The position numbers and the translations under genes are program-made. Below the pieces are notes generated by a model, which searched no databases, was not told the DNA's origin, and worked only from the letters and a program-made list of their open reading frames with translations. DNA of 64,000 nucleotides, from contig CACOXX010000001.1 of the NCBI GenBank assembly GCA_902631265.1, positions 38,458 through 102,457 of the forward strand. Direction: 5' to 3'. This DNA comes from an uncultured Pelagibacteraceae bacterium. Its GTDB lineage: Bacteria > Pseudomonadota > Alphaproteobacteria > Pelagibacterales > Pelagibacteraceae. Positions 1 through 10,439 of this stretch are shown piece after piece. Each line of letters begins with the position of its first letter. The stretch's first letter is position 1.

Positions 1-1037
1 AAAGGAGAAACTGATACTGGCCATTTCATAACTTCATTTTTCTCATCAAAATTTGCCTCAATTAAGGCACCAACTAATCTTGAAACTCCAATTCCATAAG
101 AACCCATTTTTACAAAAATTTTTTTACCATCTTTATCAACAGCAGCATTCATTGGTTTTGAATACTTATCACCAAAGTAAAAAATATGACCGACTTCTAT
201 ACCTTTGGTCTCTAACTGATTTTTTTTATCAACCTTATTGTTGAACTCCTTGTTGTCAATTTTCTCATCTGTGACAGCGTAAAATTGGTCATATTCAAGT
301 CTAAGTTTTTTTAGAGACTCTTTTTCTAATTTATAATTATCGTGATTTACCTCAAAAATTCTTTTGTCAGTATAAATTTTACTTTCACCTGTCTCAGCTA
401 AGATAATAAATTCATGTGACAAACTCCCACCAATTGGTCCTGTTTCAGCTGTCATCGGTATTGCTGATAGTTCTAATCTCTTAAAAGTTTTTAAATATGA
501 TAGAAAAAATTTGTTATATGAAAATTCTGCATCATCATCACTTAGGTCAAATGAATACGCGTCTTTCATAAAAAATTCTCTACATCTCATTATCCCAAAT
601 CTTGGTCTTAGCTCATCCCTAAATTTCCATTGAATATGATACAATAATTGAGGAAGTGATTTATACGATTTTATACTGTTTCTAAAAATATCTGTGACTA
701 ACTCTTCATTAGTTGGGCCATATAAAATTTCTCTATTGTGCCTATCTTTAATTCTAAGCATCTCTTCTCCATAATCTTCATATCTTCCACTTTCTTTCCA
801 AATTTCAGAGGACTGTATAGTTGGCATTAATATTTCTTGAGCACCTATCTTATTTTGTTCCTCCCTGACTATTTGTTCAATTTTTTTCATCACTTTAAAA
901 CCAAGAGGAAGCCAAGAGTAAATACCTGCTGATGATTGTTTAATCATTCCTAATCGCAACATTAGTTTGTGTGATTTAATTTTTGCCTCGGAAGGATAGT
1001 TTTTTAATAATGGAATAAATGATTTTGATAAAAACAT
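1..1037 (-). CDS. proS: Prolyl-tRNA synthetase, 3' end outside window
   Basis: Class II aminoacyl-tRNA synthetase that charges tRNA-Pro with proline in the cytoplasm. The visible N-terminal 345 residues read through the class II catalytic domain. Motif 2 is seen as [21 protein letters not shown], and later [11 protein letters not shown] and [10 protein letters not shown] (motif 3 region) follow. GGSLSHEF is reached with no long insertion, so this looks like the short alphaproteobacterial form without the INS editing domain. The start ATG (1037-1035) overlaps the TAA stop of the DUF1467 gene (TAATG), so it is translated with the upstream gene. The C-terminal anticodon-binding part is beyond base 1. 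Family call is firm. Confidence 0.95.
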   Translation of the reverse strand, partial: MFLSKSFIPLLKNYPSEAKIKSHKLMLRLGMIKQSSAGIYSWLPLGFKVMKKIEQIVREEQNKIGAQEILMPTIQSSEIWKESGRYEDYGEEMLRIKDRHNREILYGPTNEELVTDIFRNSIKSYKSLPQLLYHIQWKFRDELRPRFGIMRCREFFMKDAYSFDLSDDDAEFSYNKFFLSYLKTFKRLELSAIPMTAETGPIGGSLSHEFIILAETGESKIYTDKRIFEVNHDNYKLEKESLKKLRLEYDQFYAVTDEKIDNKEFNNKVDKKNQLETKGIEVGHIFYFGDKYSKPMNAAVDKDGKKIFVKMGSYGIGVSRLVGALIEANFDEKNEVMKWPVSVSP

Positions 1038-1285
1038 TATGTAATTAGATTCCTTAAATTAAGATAATCATACTTTACTAATAGAAATATACCTATAAAA
1101 ATTATTGATGTAATCAAAGTTGTATATATTAGTTTTTTTATTAATTTGGGGTTTTCGGGAGCTCCAGGATCAACACCCTCAACAAAATTTTTTTTATTTC
1201 GATCTACATCTACTGGCAGCAATGAAAAGAAAATTATCCACCATATAAGAACATATATAATAATCGAACCAGTTAAACTCATCAA
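1037..1285 (-). CDS. DUF1467 family small membrane protein
   Basis: An 82-residue inner-membrane protein. It has a first transmembrane helix at about residues 7-24 ending in [13 protein letters not shown], a hydrophilic middle with a GAPENPKL motif, and a second helix at about residues 52-70. This WWxxFFxxLP...GAPxxP pattern is that of DUF1467, an alphaproteobacterial family of unknown function commonly placed next to RNase J and proS. The start overlaps the stop of the RNase J gene by four bases (ATGA), so the two are co-translated. No enzymatic residues are evident. Confidence 0.85.
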   Translation of the reverse strand: MMSLTGSIIIYVLIWWIIFFSLLPVDVDRNKKNFVEGVDPGAPENPKLIKKLIYTTLITSIIFIGIFLLVKYDYLNLRNLIT

Positions 1286-2940
1286 ATTTGAACTATATTA
1301 ATATTTGTAAAAGGTCTTTTTCCTACTTTATTTTTTGTATATTTTTTACAAACACTTTTAAAAGCATCGATAGCATTTTCTTGTTGTCTGCTATTCGTTA
1401 AAGAAAATGTTCTGGCTGTTTTTTCAATTTCATTTTCTAATCCAAATCTAAAGTCTTCAAAATCATTTATTGGGAGCCCCTTAACTGTAACAATTGGTCT
1501 ATCATGAATATTTCCTTTTGGTGTGACTAGAATAGTTACTTCCATCATTCCATTTATTGAGAGGTTTTTACGCTCTTTAATAGAATTTGAGTCCTCTTCA
1601 ACACTGATGTTTCCATCTAAATATACTTTTCCTGCAGGTGCTTTATCATAAACAAAAGGTTTTTCAGCTGGAGCTAATTTAACAATATCCCCATTTATAA
1701 CTCTAACTGGATTGGGTATTTTCATTTCTTTAGCAAAATTAATGTGCTCCTGCATATGTCTGTATTCTCCATGAACTGGTATTACTGATTTTGGTCTTAT
1801 CCAATTATACATATCTTTTAATTCTTCTCTATTAGGGTGACCGGATACATGTATAAATTCATCTTCTTCCGTAATTACTTCAATACCTTCAATAACTAAT
1901 TGATTGTGTAATTTAGAAAGTTTTTTTTCATTTCCAGGTATTATTTTAGATGAAAAAATTGCAGTGTCGCCATTTTCAATTGCTACATCTGGATGAGTAA
2001 AATTTGATATTCTGCTCATTGCTCCCATAGGTTCCCCTTGAGTTCCAGTGCATAAATAGACTATTTTATCTCTTGATATTTTTTTGGCATCCCTTGGATC
2101 AATAGGTTCAATTACATCTTTAAGATACCCACATTGTCTTGCAGCTTTAAAAATTCTATTCATAGACCTTCCCACTAAAGAAATCTGTCTTCCTGTTTTA
2201 TGGGCACAAAAGAAAATAGATTCCATTCTAGCAACATTTGATGCAAAACATGTAGCTATTATTCTTTTTTTTAACCTTTCAAATATTTTAAGTAAATTTT
2301 TTCTTACATCCATTTCCGAACCTGATCTACCGATGCTGAATACGTTTGTTGAGTCACATATCATCGCTAAAACTCCTTCATCACCAATTGACTTTAGTTT
2401 TTTGGTGTCTATTACGTCTCCAATTAACGGGTTTGGATCACACTTCCAATCACCAGTATGTAATACACAGCCAAGTGGAGTTTTAATTTTTAGTCCGTTG
2501 GGTTCTAGAATGGAGTGAGTCATAGTTATCAGCTCTATATCAAATGGTCCAAGTTTTATGTTACCTCTTAAATTTACTATCTTTAAAAAAGGATGAATGT
2601 CTATTTTCTTTTCCTTAAACTTTTCAGTTACTAAAGCTGCAGTAAATGGAGTGGCATATATATTGCATTTAAGATCTGGCCAGATATGTGAAATCGCTCC
2701 GATATGATCTTCGTGAGCGTGGGTAAGAACTATACCAAGTAATGACTCTTTTTTATCAACGATAAAACCAGGGTCTGGATAAATTAAGTCAATTCCAGGA
2801 ACTGTATCATCGGCAAAAGTAACACCAATATCTACAATGATCCACTTATGATTTTCTGGTTTACCATAAGCAAACAGATTTAAGTTCATGCCAATTTCAC
2901 CTGATCCACCTAGTGGACAAAATAATAATTCATCTTTCAT
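1282..2940 (-). CDS. rnj: Ribonuclease J
   Basis: Metallo-beta-lactamase/beta-CASP nuclease acting on RNA as a 5'-3' exo- and endonuclease in mRNA turnover and RNA maturation. The signature HAHEDH zinc motif lies near residues 74-79, followed by LHTGDWK and the beta-CASP region. A C-terminal stretch with GHPNREEL and PVHGEYRHM holds further metal and phosphate ligands. The length of 552 residues is normal for alphaproteobacterial RNase J. It overlaps coaX by four bases upstream and the DUF1467 gene by four bases downstream. The order coaX-rnj-DUF1467-proS is typical of alphaproteobacteria. Confidence 0.93.
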   Translation of the reverse strand: MKDELLFCPLGGSGEIGMNLNLFAYGKPENHKWIIVDIGVTFADDTVPGIDLIYPDPGFIVDKKESLLGIVLTHAHEDHIGAISHIWPDLKCNIYATPFTAALVTEKFKEKKIDIHPFLKIVNLRGNIKLGPFDIELITMTHSILEPNGLKIKTPLGCVLHTGDWKCDPNPLIGDVIDTKKLKSIGDEGVLAMICDSTNVFSIGRSGSEMDVRKNLLKIFERLKKRIIATCFASNVARMESIFFCAHKTGRQISLVGRSMNRIFKAARQCGYLKDVIEPIDPRDAKKISRDKIVYLCTGTQGEPMGAMSRISNFTHPDVAIENGDTAIFSSKIIPGNEKKLSKLHNQLVIEGIEVITEEDEFIHVSGHPNREELKDMYNWIRPKSVIPVHGEYRHMQEHINFAKEMKIPNPVRVINGDIVKLAPAEKPFVYDKAPAGKVYLDGNISVEEDSNSIKERKNLSINGMMEVTILVTPKGNIHDRPIVTVKGLPINDFEDFRFGLENEIEKTARTFSLTNSRQQENAIDAFKSVCKKYTKNKVGKRPFTNINIVQI

Positions 2941-3698
2941 TTATTTAATATTTTATGAGCTTTTATTAATCCTTTTATTGTAAGATTTTTGTCAACCAAA
3001 ACTTTAAAACTTATATTTGTTTTAAATAAATGCGCAAGACCTCCAGTTAAAATAATTTTAAAATTTTTTTTAGTAATTTTCGAAATTTTAAAAATTATTT
3101 TTTCTATAAGACCGCTATATCCCCAATAAAAACCAGACGCTACTGCCTGTTTGGTGTTTTTTCCAATTACTATATTAGTTTTATTTAAATTGATTTTTGG
3201 AATTAATTCTGCCTTTGATATTAAATTTTTTAAAGAAAGATTAACTCCTGGAGCGATTATACCACCCCAATAGACATCCCTTATGACAACATCAAAAGTA
3301 GTAGCTGTTCCAAAATCTACAACTATAAAATTGTTTTTTTTATTAAAAACACTGATTGCATTTGCCAGTCTATCTGATCCAATTTGTTTTTTATCAACTT
3401 TCAATTTAATTATTTTTTTTTTATAAATATTCTTTAATTCAATTATCTTAATTTTTAACTCTCGTTCAAATACCTTCTTAATAATTTTAAAATTAGATGG
3501 AACTACACTACAAAAAACAGCTTTATCTTTTATATTAAATTTTTTTAAAAATAAAACTTTTGATTTAATCTTACTATAAATCATTTCATTACTTTTTAAG
3601 GCAATTTTTTTTTCAATTTTATTATTTCTAAAAAAAATTTTAGTTTCAGTATTACCAATATCACCAACTAAAATATTATTTTTCTTAGATTGACTCAT
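2937..3698 (-). CDS. coaX: Type III pantothenate kinase
   Basis: Phosphorylates pantothenate, the first step of coenzyme A synthesis. The protein shows the ASKHA-fold phosphate motif DIGNTETK near the N-terminus, the IGSDRLAN stretch, the second acidic motif VDFGTATTFDV and GGIIAPG, all diagnostic of CoaX. Its 253 residues are the usual length. It sits between birA and RNase J; its start overlaps the end of birA by 14 bases. Lysine and isoleucine content is extreme, matching its neighbours rather than suggesting transfer. Confidence 0.93.
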   Translation of the reverse strand: MSQSKKNNILVGDIGNTETKIFFRNNKIEKKIALKSNEMIYSKIKSKVLFLKKFNIKDKAVFCSVVPSNFKIIKKVFERELKIKIIELKNIYKKKIIKLKVDKKQIGSDRLANAISVFNKKNNFIVVDFGTATTFDVVIRDVYWGGIIAPGVNLSLKNLISKAELIPKINLNKTNIVIGKNTKQAVASGFYWGYSGLIEKIIFKISKITKKNFKIILTGGLAHLFKTNISFKVLVDKNLTIKGLIKAHKILNK

Positions 3699-4191
3699 AT
3701 TTTAATTTAATTTCATTTAGGATTCTAACTCTATTAACTTTTTTATTAGTAATCTCATACAAACTTGTTGTTTTATAATTCTTTAATTTTGGACTCTTTA
3801 ATAAGTTCAAGCCTACCCCGACTAATAAATATTTAAAATTCTTGTAAAAAATTGTTTCTTGCAGAATTCCACAAATTTTATACTGTTTAAACAAGATGTC
3901 GTTTGGTTTTTTTATTTTTAGATCGTTTTTTATATATCTTGATAAAACCTTTTTTATTATAAGGCAATTTTTATAATTAAACTTATTTAAATTTAGATTA
4001 TTTGAAATTGAAAAGAAAATAGTTACAAAAAGATTGCCCTTATAGGAAACCCATTTATTTCCATGCCTGCCTCTGCCAGAGCTTTGTAGATCACTAGTAA
4101 CTATTCCATTTTTAATACCTGACCTAATTTTTCTAATAGCAATATCGTTAGTGCTTTTTACTTTTTTGTATTTAAAAATTTTTAACTTCAT
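3685..4191 (-). CDS. birA: Biotin--protein ligase, minimal form
   Basis: Attaches biotin to the carboxyl-carrier protein of biotin-dependent carboxylases. The catalytic core is recognisable: KSTND near the N-terminus, SSGRGRHGNKW (biotinyl-AMP loop), KPNDIL and KICGILQE. At 168 residues it lacks an N-terminal helix-turn-helix, so it is not the repressor type. It also appears to lack the C-terminal SH3-like domain of most ligases, which fits genome streamlining. Its start coincides with the last base of nuoN (TAATG-type junction), and the downstream coaX start lies within its 3' end. Confidence 0.88.
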   Translation of the reverse strand: MKLKIFKYKKVKSTNDIAIRKIRSGIKNGIVTSDLQSSGRGRHGNKWVSYKGNLFVTIFFSISNNLNLNKFNYKNCLIIKKVLSRYIKNDLKIKKPNDILFKQYKICGILQETIFYKNFKYLLVGVGLNLLKSPKLKNYKTTSLYEITNKKVNRVRILNEIKLKYESI

Positions 4192-5606
4192 TAAATTATA
4201 GTGATATTTGAGACAAAATTATTAATTATGTTTGGGTTTATGAAATAAATAAGAATAATTGTAGATGAGACCACAAGTATCATTTTAAGGCCAATGCTAT
4301 GATTTAAGTCATATTTTTCTCTCTGCTCATCGAAGTACATTACCTTTATTAATCTTATATAATAAAAGGCTGCTATTACCGTTGAGAGCAAACCTACAAT
4401 TGCTAAAAAATACATAGACTTTTCAATTACAGCCGTAAAAATATAAAACTTTGCAAAAAAACCTGCTAATGGAGGTATCCCTGCTAATGAGAATAAAATG
4501 ATCATCATAGAAAGTGATAATAAAGGATGATTCTTTGATAAACCCGAAAGATCTTCAACTTTATCGAAATATTGATTTTCTCTTTTAAGCATAAATAGAC
4601 AACAGAAGAATGCTATATTCATTATTAGATATATAATTAAATATATTATTGAATTTTGAATACCTTCGTTTGTTCCAACACTCAAACCAGCGAGTGCAAA
4701 CCCCATGTGGCTTATTGAGCTATAAGCAATTAGTCTTTTCAATTTTTTTTGTCCAATCGCAGCTACGGCCCCAAACACCATTGAGCCAATTGATAAAAAA
4801 ATTATAACTGCTTGCCATTGGTCAAACATTTCAAGGAAAGGTCCGTATAAAAAATTAATAAACACTGTTAATGCAGCGATCTTTGGAAGAATTGCAAATA
4901 TTACTGTGACAGATGTAGGTGATCCATCATAAACATCTGGAGCCCACATGTGAAATGGTACAGCAGTAATCTTAAATGCCAATCCAACTAAAACAAACAC
5001 TATCCCAAAAATTATACCGTATTCAATTGACTCGCTGTTTTGATAAATTAAATCAAAGTTTGTAGAGCTTGAAAAACCATATATTAAAGAGCATCCATAC
5101 AGTAATAATCCTGATGACAGTGCGCTTAATATAAAATATTTTAAGCCTGACTCAGAAGAAAGAATATTATCTCTTTTGAAGGCTGCGAGCACATATAATG
5201 CTAGAGATTGAAGTTCCAGACCAACATAAAAAACTATTAAATCATTAGAACTTACCATTACGAGCATACCAAGAATTGAAGATAAAATTAAAATTGGATA
5301 CTCAATTTTTAAAATATCATTTTGTTTGACATAATTTAATGAACAAAGCATTACAAGGAATGCCGAAATTAATATTATTGACTTGATTAAAGTCGTGAAA
5401 TAATCGATTTTATAACTGTTATTAAATAGATCTATTGGGAATTGAGGATTTAAATTGATATTTATCGCAAGTCCCACAAGTAAAATTATACAAGAAAAAT
5501 TATAAATAAATGATTCACTTTTTTTTTTAAATACACCAATCAATAATAGAAATAAAATTGATAATGATAAGAATATTTCTGTGGATATAAAAAAAAGATT
5601 TATCAT
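4191..5606 (-). CDS. nuoN: NADH-quinone oxidoreductase subunit N
   Basis: Antiporter-like proton-pumping subunit of respiratory complex I in the inner membrane. The protein has about 14 predicted transmembrane segments. The proton-antiporter core includes VGLELQSLALYVLAAFKR and KITAVPFHMWAPDVYDGSP. The second motif carries the conserved lysine and the WAPDVYxG signature typical of NuoN. The 471 residues are the normal length. It is the last gene of the nuo series, overlapping nuoM by four bases and abutting birA. Confidence 0.96.
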   Translation of the reverse strand: MINLFFISTEIFLSLSILFLLLIGVFKKKSESFIYNFSCIILLVGLAININLNPQFPIDLFNNSYKIDYFTTLIKSIILISAFLVMLCSLNYVKQNDILKIEYPILILSSILGMLVMVSSNDLIVFYVGLELQSLALYVLAAFKRDNILSSESGLKYFILSALSSGLLLYGCSLIYGFSSSTNFDLIYQNSESIEYGIIFGIVFVLVGLAFKITAVPFHMWAPDVYDGSPTSVTVIFAILPKIAALTVFINFLYGPFLEMFDQWQAVIIFLSIGSMVFGAVAAIGQKKLKRLIAYSSISHMGFALAGLSVGTNEGIQNSIIYLIIYLIMNIAFFCCLFMLKRENQYFDKVEDLSGLSKNHPLLSLSMMIILFSLAGIPPLAGFFAKFYIFTAVIEKSMYFLAIVGLLSTVIAAFYYIRLIKVMYFDEQREKYDLNHSIGLKMILVVSSTIILIYFINPNIINNFVSNITII

Positions 5607-7096
5607 TGATTTTGTAAGTTATAGCTATTTAGTTTATCATTATATTCGTTTAAAAAGTTCTCGACTGATACAGAATATGTATTTGAAAATGGATCAGGAT
5701 AGAAGCCAAAAAAGATTATACTTAATGCTAATAACGTAAGAATAGATAACTCAACTTTGTTTAAATCAATTATTTTTAATAATTTTTGATTTGTTAGTTC
5801 TCCAAATACAATTCTTTTGTAAAGCCACAACATATATGCTGCGCCTAAAATTACACCCAAACTTGCTATTGTTGCCACTAAGAAACTTTTTTTAAATGTT
5901 CCCATTAAAATCAAAAATTCACCAATAAAACCAGTTGTTCCTGGTAAACCCAAAGACCCTAAAGTAAATACCATTAATAAAATAGAATATTTTGGCATTA
6001 CATTTACCAAACCCCCATAATCATTGATACGTCTCGAATGAGTTCTGTCATAAACAACACCTACTGAGAAAAAGAGTGCAGCAGATACAATGCCATGACT
6101 AATCATTTGAAATATTCCTCCTTCAACACCTTGTTGAGTGAAAGTAAACAAACCTAATGTTACAAAACCCATGTGAGCTACAGATGAGTACGCAATTAAT
6201 TTTTTCATGTCGTCCTGCATTAAGGCAACTAACGAAGTATAAATAATTGCAATTAAACTAATAACAAAAATAAATGGAACAAAATATTCTGACGCAACAG
6301 GAAATAGTCCAATTGAAAATCTTATAAATCCATATCCTGCCATTTTAAGTAAGATAGCTGCTAATAAAACTGAACCTGCGGTTGGTGCTTCAACATGGGC
6401 GTCGGGCAGCCATGTATGCACTGGCCACATTGGTGTTTTTACTGCAAAAGATGAAAAGAATGCTAACCAAAGTAAGTTTTGGTATTTTGGATCAATGCCC
6501 AACTTATAAAGTTCTTCTACATCGGTCGTGCCTGCTATCCAATAAATAGATATTACCGCTATTAACATTAAAACTGAGCCAAGAAGAGTAAATAAAAAAA
6601 ACTTGAATGCAGAATACACGCGTCTTTCTCCACCCCAAATACCAATGATTAAAAACATTGGTATTAAACCTCCTTCAAAAAATAAGTAGAAAATTACCAA
6701 ATCTAAAGAGCAAAAAACTCCAATCATTAAAGTTTCCATTAATAAGATTGCTATTAAAAACTCTTTAAGTCTATTCTTTATAGATGAGTTAACTGACAAA
6801 ATACAAAGTGGGGTTATGAAAGTAGTTAAAATGATAAATAATATTGAGATTCCATCTACTCCGACTTTGTAATTGATAAAATCTTTTATCCAGACTCTAC
6901 TTTCTACAAACTGAAATTCATAACTAGATTGATCAAAAATTAACCATAAGTAAATAGATATTAAAAAATTAATGATTGATACAAATAAAGAAACATACTT
7001 GATGCCGGTAATATTTTTTGAATTAATGAAAAAAAGAAATAGTGCGCCAATTGACGGCAAAAGGATTAGTGAAGAAATAATTGGAAAATTCATCAT
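5603..7096 (-). CDS. nuoM: NADH-quinone oxidoreductase subunit M
   Basis: Second antiporter-like subunit of complex I. Its roughly 14 membrane segments contain YLFFEGGLIPMFLIIGIWGG, with the conserved glutamate, and KTPMWPVHTWLPDAHVEAP, the signature of the MrpD/NuoM fold. A further conserved stretch, KKLIAYSSVAHMGFV, carries the mid-membrane lysine and histidine. The 497 residues are typical. The ATGA-type overlaps with nuoL and nuoN show translational coupling within the operon. Confidence 0.96.
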   Translation of the reverse strand: MMNFPIISSLILLPSIGALFLFFINSKNITGIKYVSLFVSIINFLISIYLWLIFDQSSYEFQFVESRVWIKDFINYKVGVDGISILFIILTTFITPLCILSVNSSIKNRLKEFLIAILLMETLMIGVFCSLDLVIFYLFFEGGLIPMFLIIGIWGGERRVYSAFKFFLFTLLGSVLMLIAVISIYWIAGTTDVEELYKLGIDPKYQNLLWLAFFSSFAVKTPMWPVHTWLPDAHVEAPTAGSVLLAAILLKMAGYGFIRFSIGLFPVASEYFVPFIFVISLIAIIYTSLVALMQDDMKKLIAYSSVAHMGFVTLGLFTFTQQGVEGGIFQMISHGIVSAALFFSVGVVYDRTHSRRINDYGGLVNVMPKYSILLMVFTLGSLGLPGTTGFIGEFLILMGTFKKSFLVATIASLGVILGAAYMLWLYKRIVFGELTNQKLLKIIDLNKVELSILTLLALSIIFFGFYPDPFSNTYSVSVENFLNEYNDKLNSYNLQNQ

Positions 7097-9006
7097 TTGA
7101 TAATCAAATAAGTCAGTATTAAAGAAAATCCAATCAACATTATAAATGCATATTGATAAATAAAACCATTCTGAAATTTTACTGCTTTTATCGATAAGCC
7201 TTTTATAAGATTTGAAATACCATCTGGTCCAAATCTATCTATTGTTAAACCATCAATCTTTTTCCAAAAAAATAGACCTAATTTTTTACAAGGTTCTACA
7301 AAAATATAAGAATAAAGCTCATCAAAATACCATTTCTTTTTTAAAAAATTTATTAATGGATAATTAGTTTTTGTAAAATTTTCTAATACACTTTTGTCCT
7401 TCAAAAATAGGTAGTAAGAAATCGGTATGCTTAAAGTTACTATAGTTGGGGTCAATAAAATAAACCACAGTGGAGGATGATCTTCACTCAATGGCTCTAA
7501 AAATTTAATAGACTCTCCCCAAAAATTAACACTACTTTGATTACCTATTAATAGCTCTTTAAAAAAGAAACCTGCAAAAATTGAGCCTAAACCAAGAATT
7601 ATAAGTGGCAAAACCATTACCGCTGGTGACTCGTGAACTTTTTCGTATTTGACTTCTTCATTGTTATAATTTCCATGAAAAGTTTTAAAAAATAATCTCC
7701 AAGAGTAAATTGCTGTTAACATAGCCGTAACAATTCCAATACCAGCAGCATACATACCTGTTACATTTCCCTTTAAATAAGCAAATTCAATAATTGCATC
7801 TTTAGAATAAAAACCAGATAAAAAAGGGAAGCCAGTTAAAGCTAATGTGCCCACCAGCATTAGGGCGTAAGTGTAAGGGATCTTTTTGTAAACCCCGCCC
7901 ATTTTTTCGATATTCTGTTCGTCTTTAAAAGAGTGTATTACAGAACCAGCTCCTAAAAAAAGTAAAGCCTTAAAAAAAGCATGAGTAAATAGATGAAACA
8001 TTGCAACGTTATATGCGCCTACACCAGTTGCAAAAAACATATATCCAAGCTGGCTACATGTTGAATAAGCAATTATCTTTTTTATATCGGTTTGGACTAA
8101 TGCAATTGTAGCAGCAAAAAAAGCTGTACTCATTCCAATAACAGTAATTATATTGAGTGCTAATTCTGAATATTCATAAATAGGGGAACATCTTACAACT
8201 AGAAAAACACCTGCAGTAACCATTGTTGCAGCGTGGATTAATGCAGATACAGGTGTTGGCCCTTCCATTGCATCGGGTAACCAAGTATGTAAAAAAATCT
8301 GGGCTGATTTTCCCATTGCACCTATAAATAACAATATACAAATTAAATCTATTGATTTAAATTCAAAACCAAGAAAATTTATATTTTTTGCATTCAAAGT
8401 TTGAATTTGATTGAATACCTCATTGTAATTAACTGTTCCAAAATAATAAAAAATTAAAAAAATACCAAGAGCAAAACCAAAATCTCCAACTCTATTTACT
8501 ACGAAAGCTTTAATAGCGGCCGCATTTGCGGCTTTTTTTTTAAACCAAAAACCAATTAAAAAATACGAACAAAGACCTACTCCTTCCCATCCAAAGAATA
8601 ATTGTAAAAAATTGTCTGAAGTAACCAGCACTAACATTGCAAATGTAAATAAAGATAAATAAGACATGAACCTTGGTTTGTGAGGATCGTGAGACATATA
8701 ACCAATTGAGTAGATATGAACCAACGCTGAAACAAGCGTAACCACAACCATCATGAGTGAGGATAATGCATCTACTTTTATGGACCAATTTACATTTAAA
8801 GTGCCTGAGTTTATCCAACTAGAGATTAATAAATTATTTGAGTATCCATAATTTAATACTTTAAAAAAAACTATTATTGAAAGGATAGAAGAAATACTTA
8901 CAAAAAGACTTGTCATAAATTGAGAATATTTTTGGTCAAATTTATTTCCAAAAAAACCAGCAATAAATGCACCTAGCAATGGTAAAAAAATTATGAGATA
9001 TTCCAT
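7093..9006 (-). CDS. nuoL: NADH-quinone oxidoreductase subunit L
   Basis: Largest antiporter-like subunit of complex I. The N-terminal Proton_antipo_N region (VHIYSIGYMSHDP) is followed by LFFGWEGVGLCSYFLIGFWF and KSAQIFLHTWLPDAMEGPTP, then DIKKIIAYSTCSQLGYM. The C-terminal part holds the long amphipathic helix and last membrane anchor that run along the membrane arm. Its 637 residues fit the family. It starts two bases after the stop of nuoK and overlaps nuoM by four. Confidence 0.97.
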   Translation of the reverse strand: MEYLIIFLPLLGAFIAGFFGNKFDQKYSQFMTSLFVSISSILSIIVFFKVLNYGYSNNLLISSWINSGTLNVNWSIKVDALSSLMMVVVTLVSALVHIYSIGYMSHDPHKPRFMSYLSLFTFAMLVLVTSDNFLQLFFGWEGVGLCSYFLIGFWFKKKAANAAAIKAFVVNRVGDFGFALGIFLIFYYFGTVNYNEVFNQIQTLNAKNINFLGFEFKSIDLICILLFIGAMGKSAQIFLHTWLPDAMEGPTPVSALIHAATMVTAGVFLVVRCSPIYEYSELALNIITVIGMSTAFFAATIALVQTDIKKIIAYSTCSQLGYMFFATGVGAYNVAMFHLFTHAFFKALLFLGAGSVIHSFKDEQNIEKMGGVYKKIPYTYALMLVGTLALTGFPFLSGFYSKDAIIEFAYLKGNVTGMYAAGIGIVTAMLTAIYSWRLFFKTFHGNYNNEEVKYEKVHESPAVMVLPLIILGLGSIFAGFFFKELLIGNQSSVNFWGESIKFLEPLSEDHPPLWFILLTPTIVTLSIPISYYLFLKDKSVLENFTKTNYPLINFLKKKWYFDELYSYIFVEPCKKLGLFFWKKIDGLTIDRFGPDGISNLIKGLSIKAVKFQNGFIYQYAFIMLIGFSLILTYLIIK

Positions 9007-9007
9007 A

Positions 9008-9319
9008 TTAACCCTTTAGATTTTCAATTTCTTCTACTCTTATTGTTCCTGCGTTACGATAATAGACTACGATTATTGCCAAACCGATAGCTGCCTCTGC
9101 TGCTGCAACAGTCAAAATAAATAAAGTAAATATCTGGCCAGATAAGTCTTGAAGAAATATTGAGAAAGATACTAGATTAATATTTACTGCTAGTAATATT
9201 AATTCTATACTCATTAAAATAACAATTACATTTTTTCTATTTAAAAATATCCCAATTACACCAATAGTAAAAATGATTGCCCCTAATGTAAGATAATGTC
9301 CAAGAGAAACTTCAAACAT
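9008..9319 (-). CDS. nuoK: NADH-quinone oxidoreductase subunit K
   Basis: Small three-helix membrane subunit of complex I that forms part of the proton path next to NuoJ. The 103 residues include the family landmarks [19 protein letters not shown], with the conserved membrane glutamate, and [15 protein letters not shown], with the second conserved glutamate. It overlaps nuoJ by eight bases and precedes nuoL by one. The length is standard. Confidence 0.96.
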   Translation of the reverse strand: MFEVSLGHYLTLGAIIFTIGVIGIFLNRKNVIVILMSIELILLAVNINLVSFSIFLQDLSGQIFTLFILTVAAAEAAIGLAIIVVYYRNAGTIRVEEIENLKG

Positions 9320-9944
9320 CTATTTTAACTCCCTCATTTGATTTAACTTCTACTAACTCAACACCTTGATTTTTTTCTCTAGATATTTGGCTAAAATAAT
9401 TTTGTCTTTTAACTCCTTCTCTTTTTCTAAATGTGAGAACGATTGCTCCAATCATGGCTACGAGTAATATCATCCCTGAAATTTGAAATAGATGAATATA
9501 TTCTGTATATAAAACACTCCCAATGGTATGAGTATTTGTAGGATTAGAAATCAGATTATCAGAAAAGTTTTCGATAATGTCAGGTTTGTACTTCCATCCT
9601 CCAATTACAATAATCAATTCAAAAAAAATTATCAAACTTACAATTAATCCTATAGGTATGTGAGTACTTGTATCACTTGATTTAAACCATTGATTTTTTT
9701 GCTGAGCAACGTTCAGCATCATTACAACAAATAGAAATAAAACTGCAACAGCCCCAACATAAACAATTAACATTATCATTCCTAAAAATTCCGCACCTAT
9801 CATAATAAAAAGGCACGATATCGATATAAAATCCAATATTAAAAAAAAAACAGAATGAACTGTATTCTTAGACACAGTTACCATTATTGCAGAAATTATT
9901 GCAACAAATGAAAAAAAATAAAAAAATATAGCGTGTGCTAACAT
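9312..9944 (-). CDS. nuoJ: NADH-quinone oxidoreductase subunit J
   Basis: Membrane subunit of complex I with five predicted helices. The conserved signature [28 protein letters not shown] spans the third helix, which is the pi-bulge segment linked to coupling. A hydrophilic tail rich in charged residues ends the 210-residue protein. It lies between nuoI (six-base gap) and nuoK (overlapping by eight bases). Confidence 0.95.
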   Translation of the reverse strand: MLAHAIFFYFFSFVAIISAIMVTVSKNTVHSVFFLILDFISISCLFIMIGAEFLGMIMLIVYVGAVAVLFLFVVMMLNVAQQKNQWFKSSDTSTHIPIGLIVSLIIFFELIIVIGGWKYKPDIIENFSDNLISNPTNTHTIGSVLYTEYIHLFQISGMILLVAMIGAIVLTFRKREGVKRQNYFSQISREKNQGVELVEVKSNEGVKIDV

Positions 9945-9950
9945 TTGCTA

Positions 9951-10436
9951 TTATCTATAAGGGTTATCAGCTTTTATATTTGCAGCTAAAACATTCTCCC
10001 ATCTGTCTCCATTTTCTAAAAGCTTTTCTTTGTTGTAATAAAGCTCTTCCCTAGTATGTGTTGCAAATTCAAAGTTAGGACCTTGCACTATAGCATCAAC
10101 CGGACACGACTCTTCACACAAACCACAATAGATACATTTTAGCATATCAATATCGTATCTAGTTGTTTTTCTACTTCCGTCTTCTCTTGCTGTAGACTCT
10201 ATTGTTATTGCCTGAGCTGGACAAACAGCTTCACAAAGTTTACATGCTATACATCTTTCCTCGCCGTTTGGGTATCTTCTTAAGGCGTGCTCTCCCCTAT
10301 ATCGTGGTGAAATCTTGCCTTTTTCAAAAGGATAATTAAGCGTTTTTTTTGGTTTAAATGACTCCTTTAAAGCTATCAACAAACCTGTCAAAAAATCTAT
10401 TAAAAATACTGTTTTAAATATTCGAATTATATTCAT
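9951..10436 (-). CDS. nuoI: NADH-quinone oxidoreductase subunit I
   Basis: Peripheral-arm ferredoxin-like subunit carrying two [4Fe-4S] clusters (N6a and N6b) that pass electrons toward NuoB. Two ligand motifs are intact: [12 protein letters not shown] and [12 protein letters not shown]. An N-terminal amphipathic helix that anchors the protein to the membrane arm precedes them. The 161 residues match the short alphaproteobacterial/mitochondrial TYKY-type subunit. Confidence 0.96.
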   Translation of the reverse strand: MNIIRIFKTVFLIDFLTGLLIALKESFKPKKTLNYPFEKGKISPRYRGEHALRRYPNGEERCIACKLCEAVCPAQAITIESTAREDGSRKTTRYDIDMLKCIYCGLCEESCPVDAIVQGPNFEFATHTREELYYNKEKLLENGDRWENVLAANIKADNPYR

Positions 10437-10439
10437 AGT

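Noticed and set aside
2084..2518. Plus-strand frame opposite RNase J
   Set aside because: Lies fully inside a well-conserved gene on the other strand and has no recognisable features; the same holds for the antisense frames in nuoG, nuoF, xsc, lon and tig.
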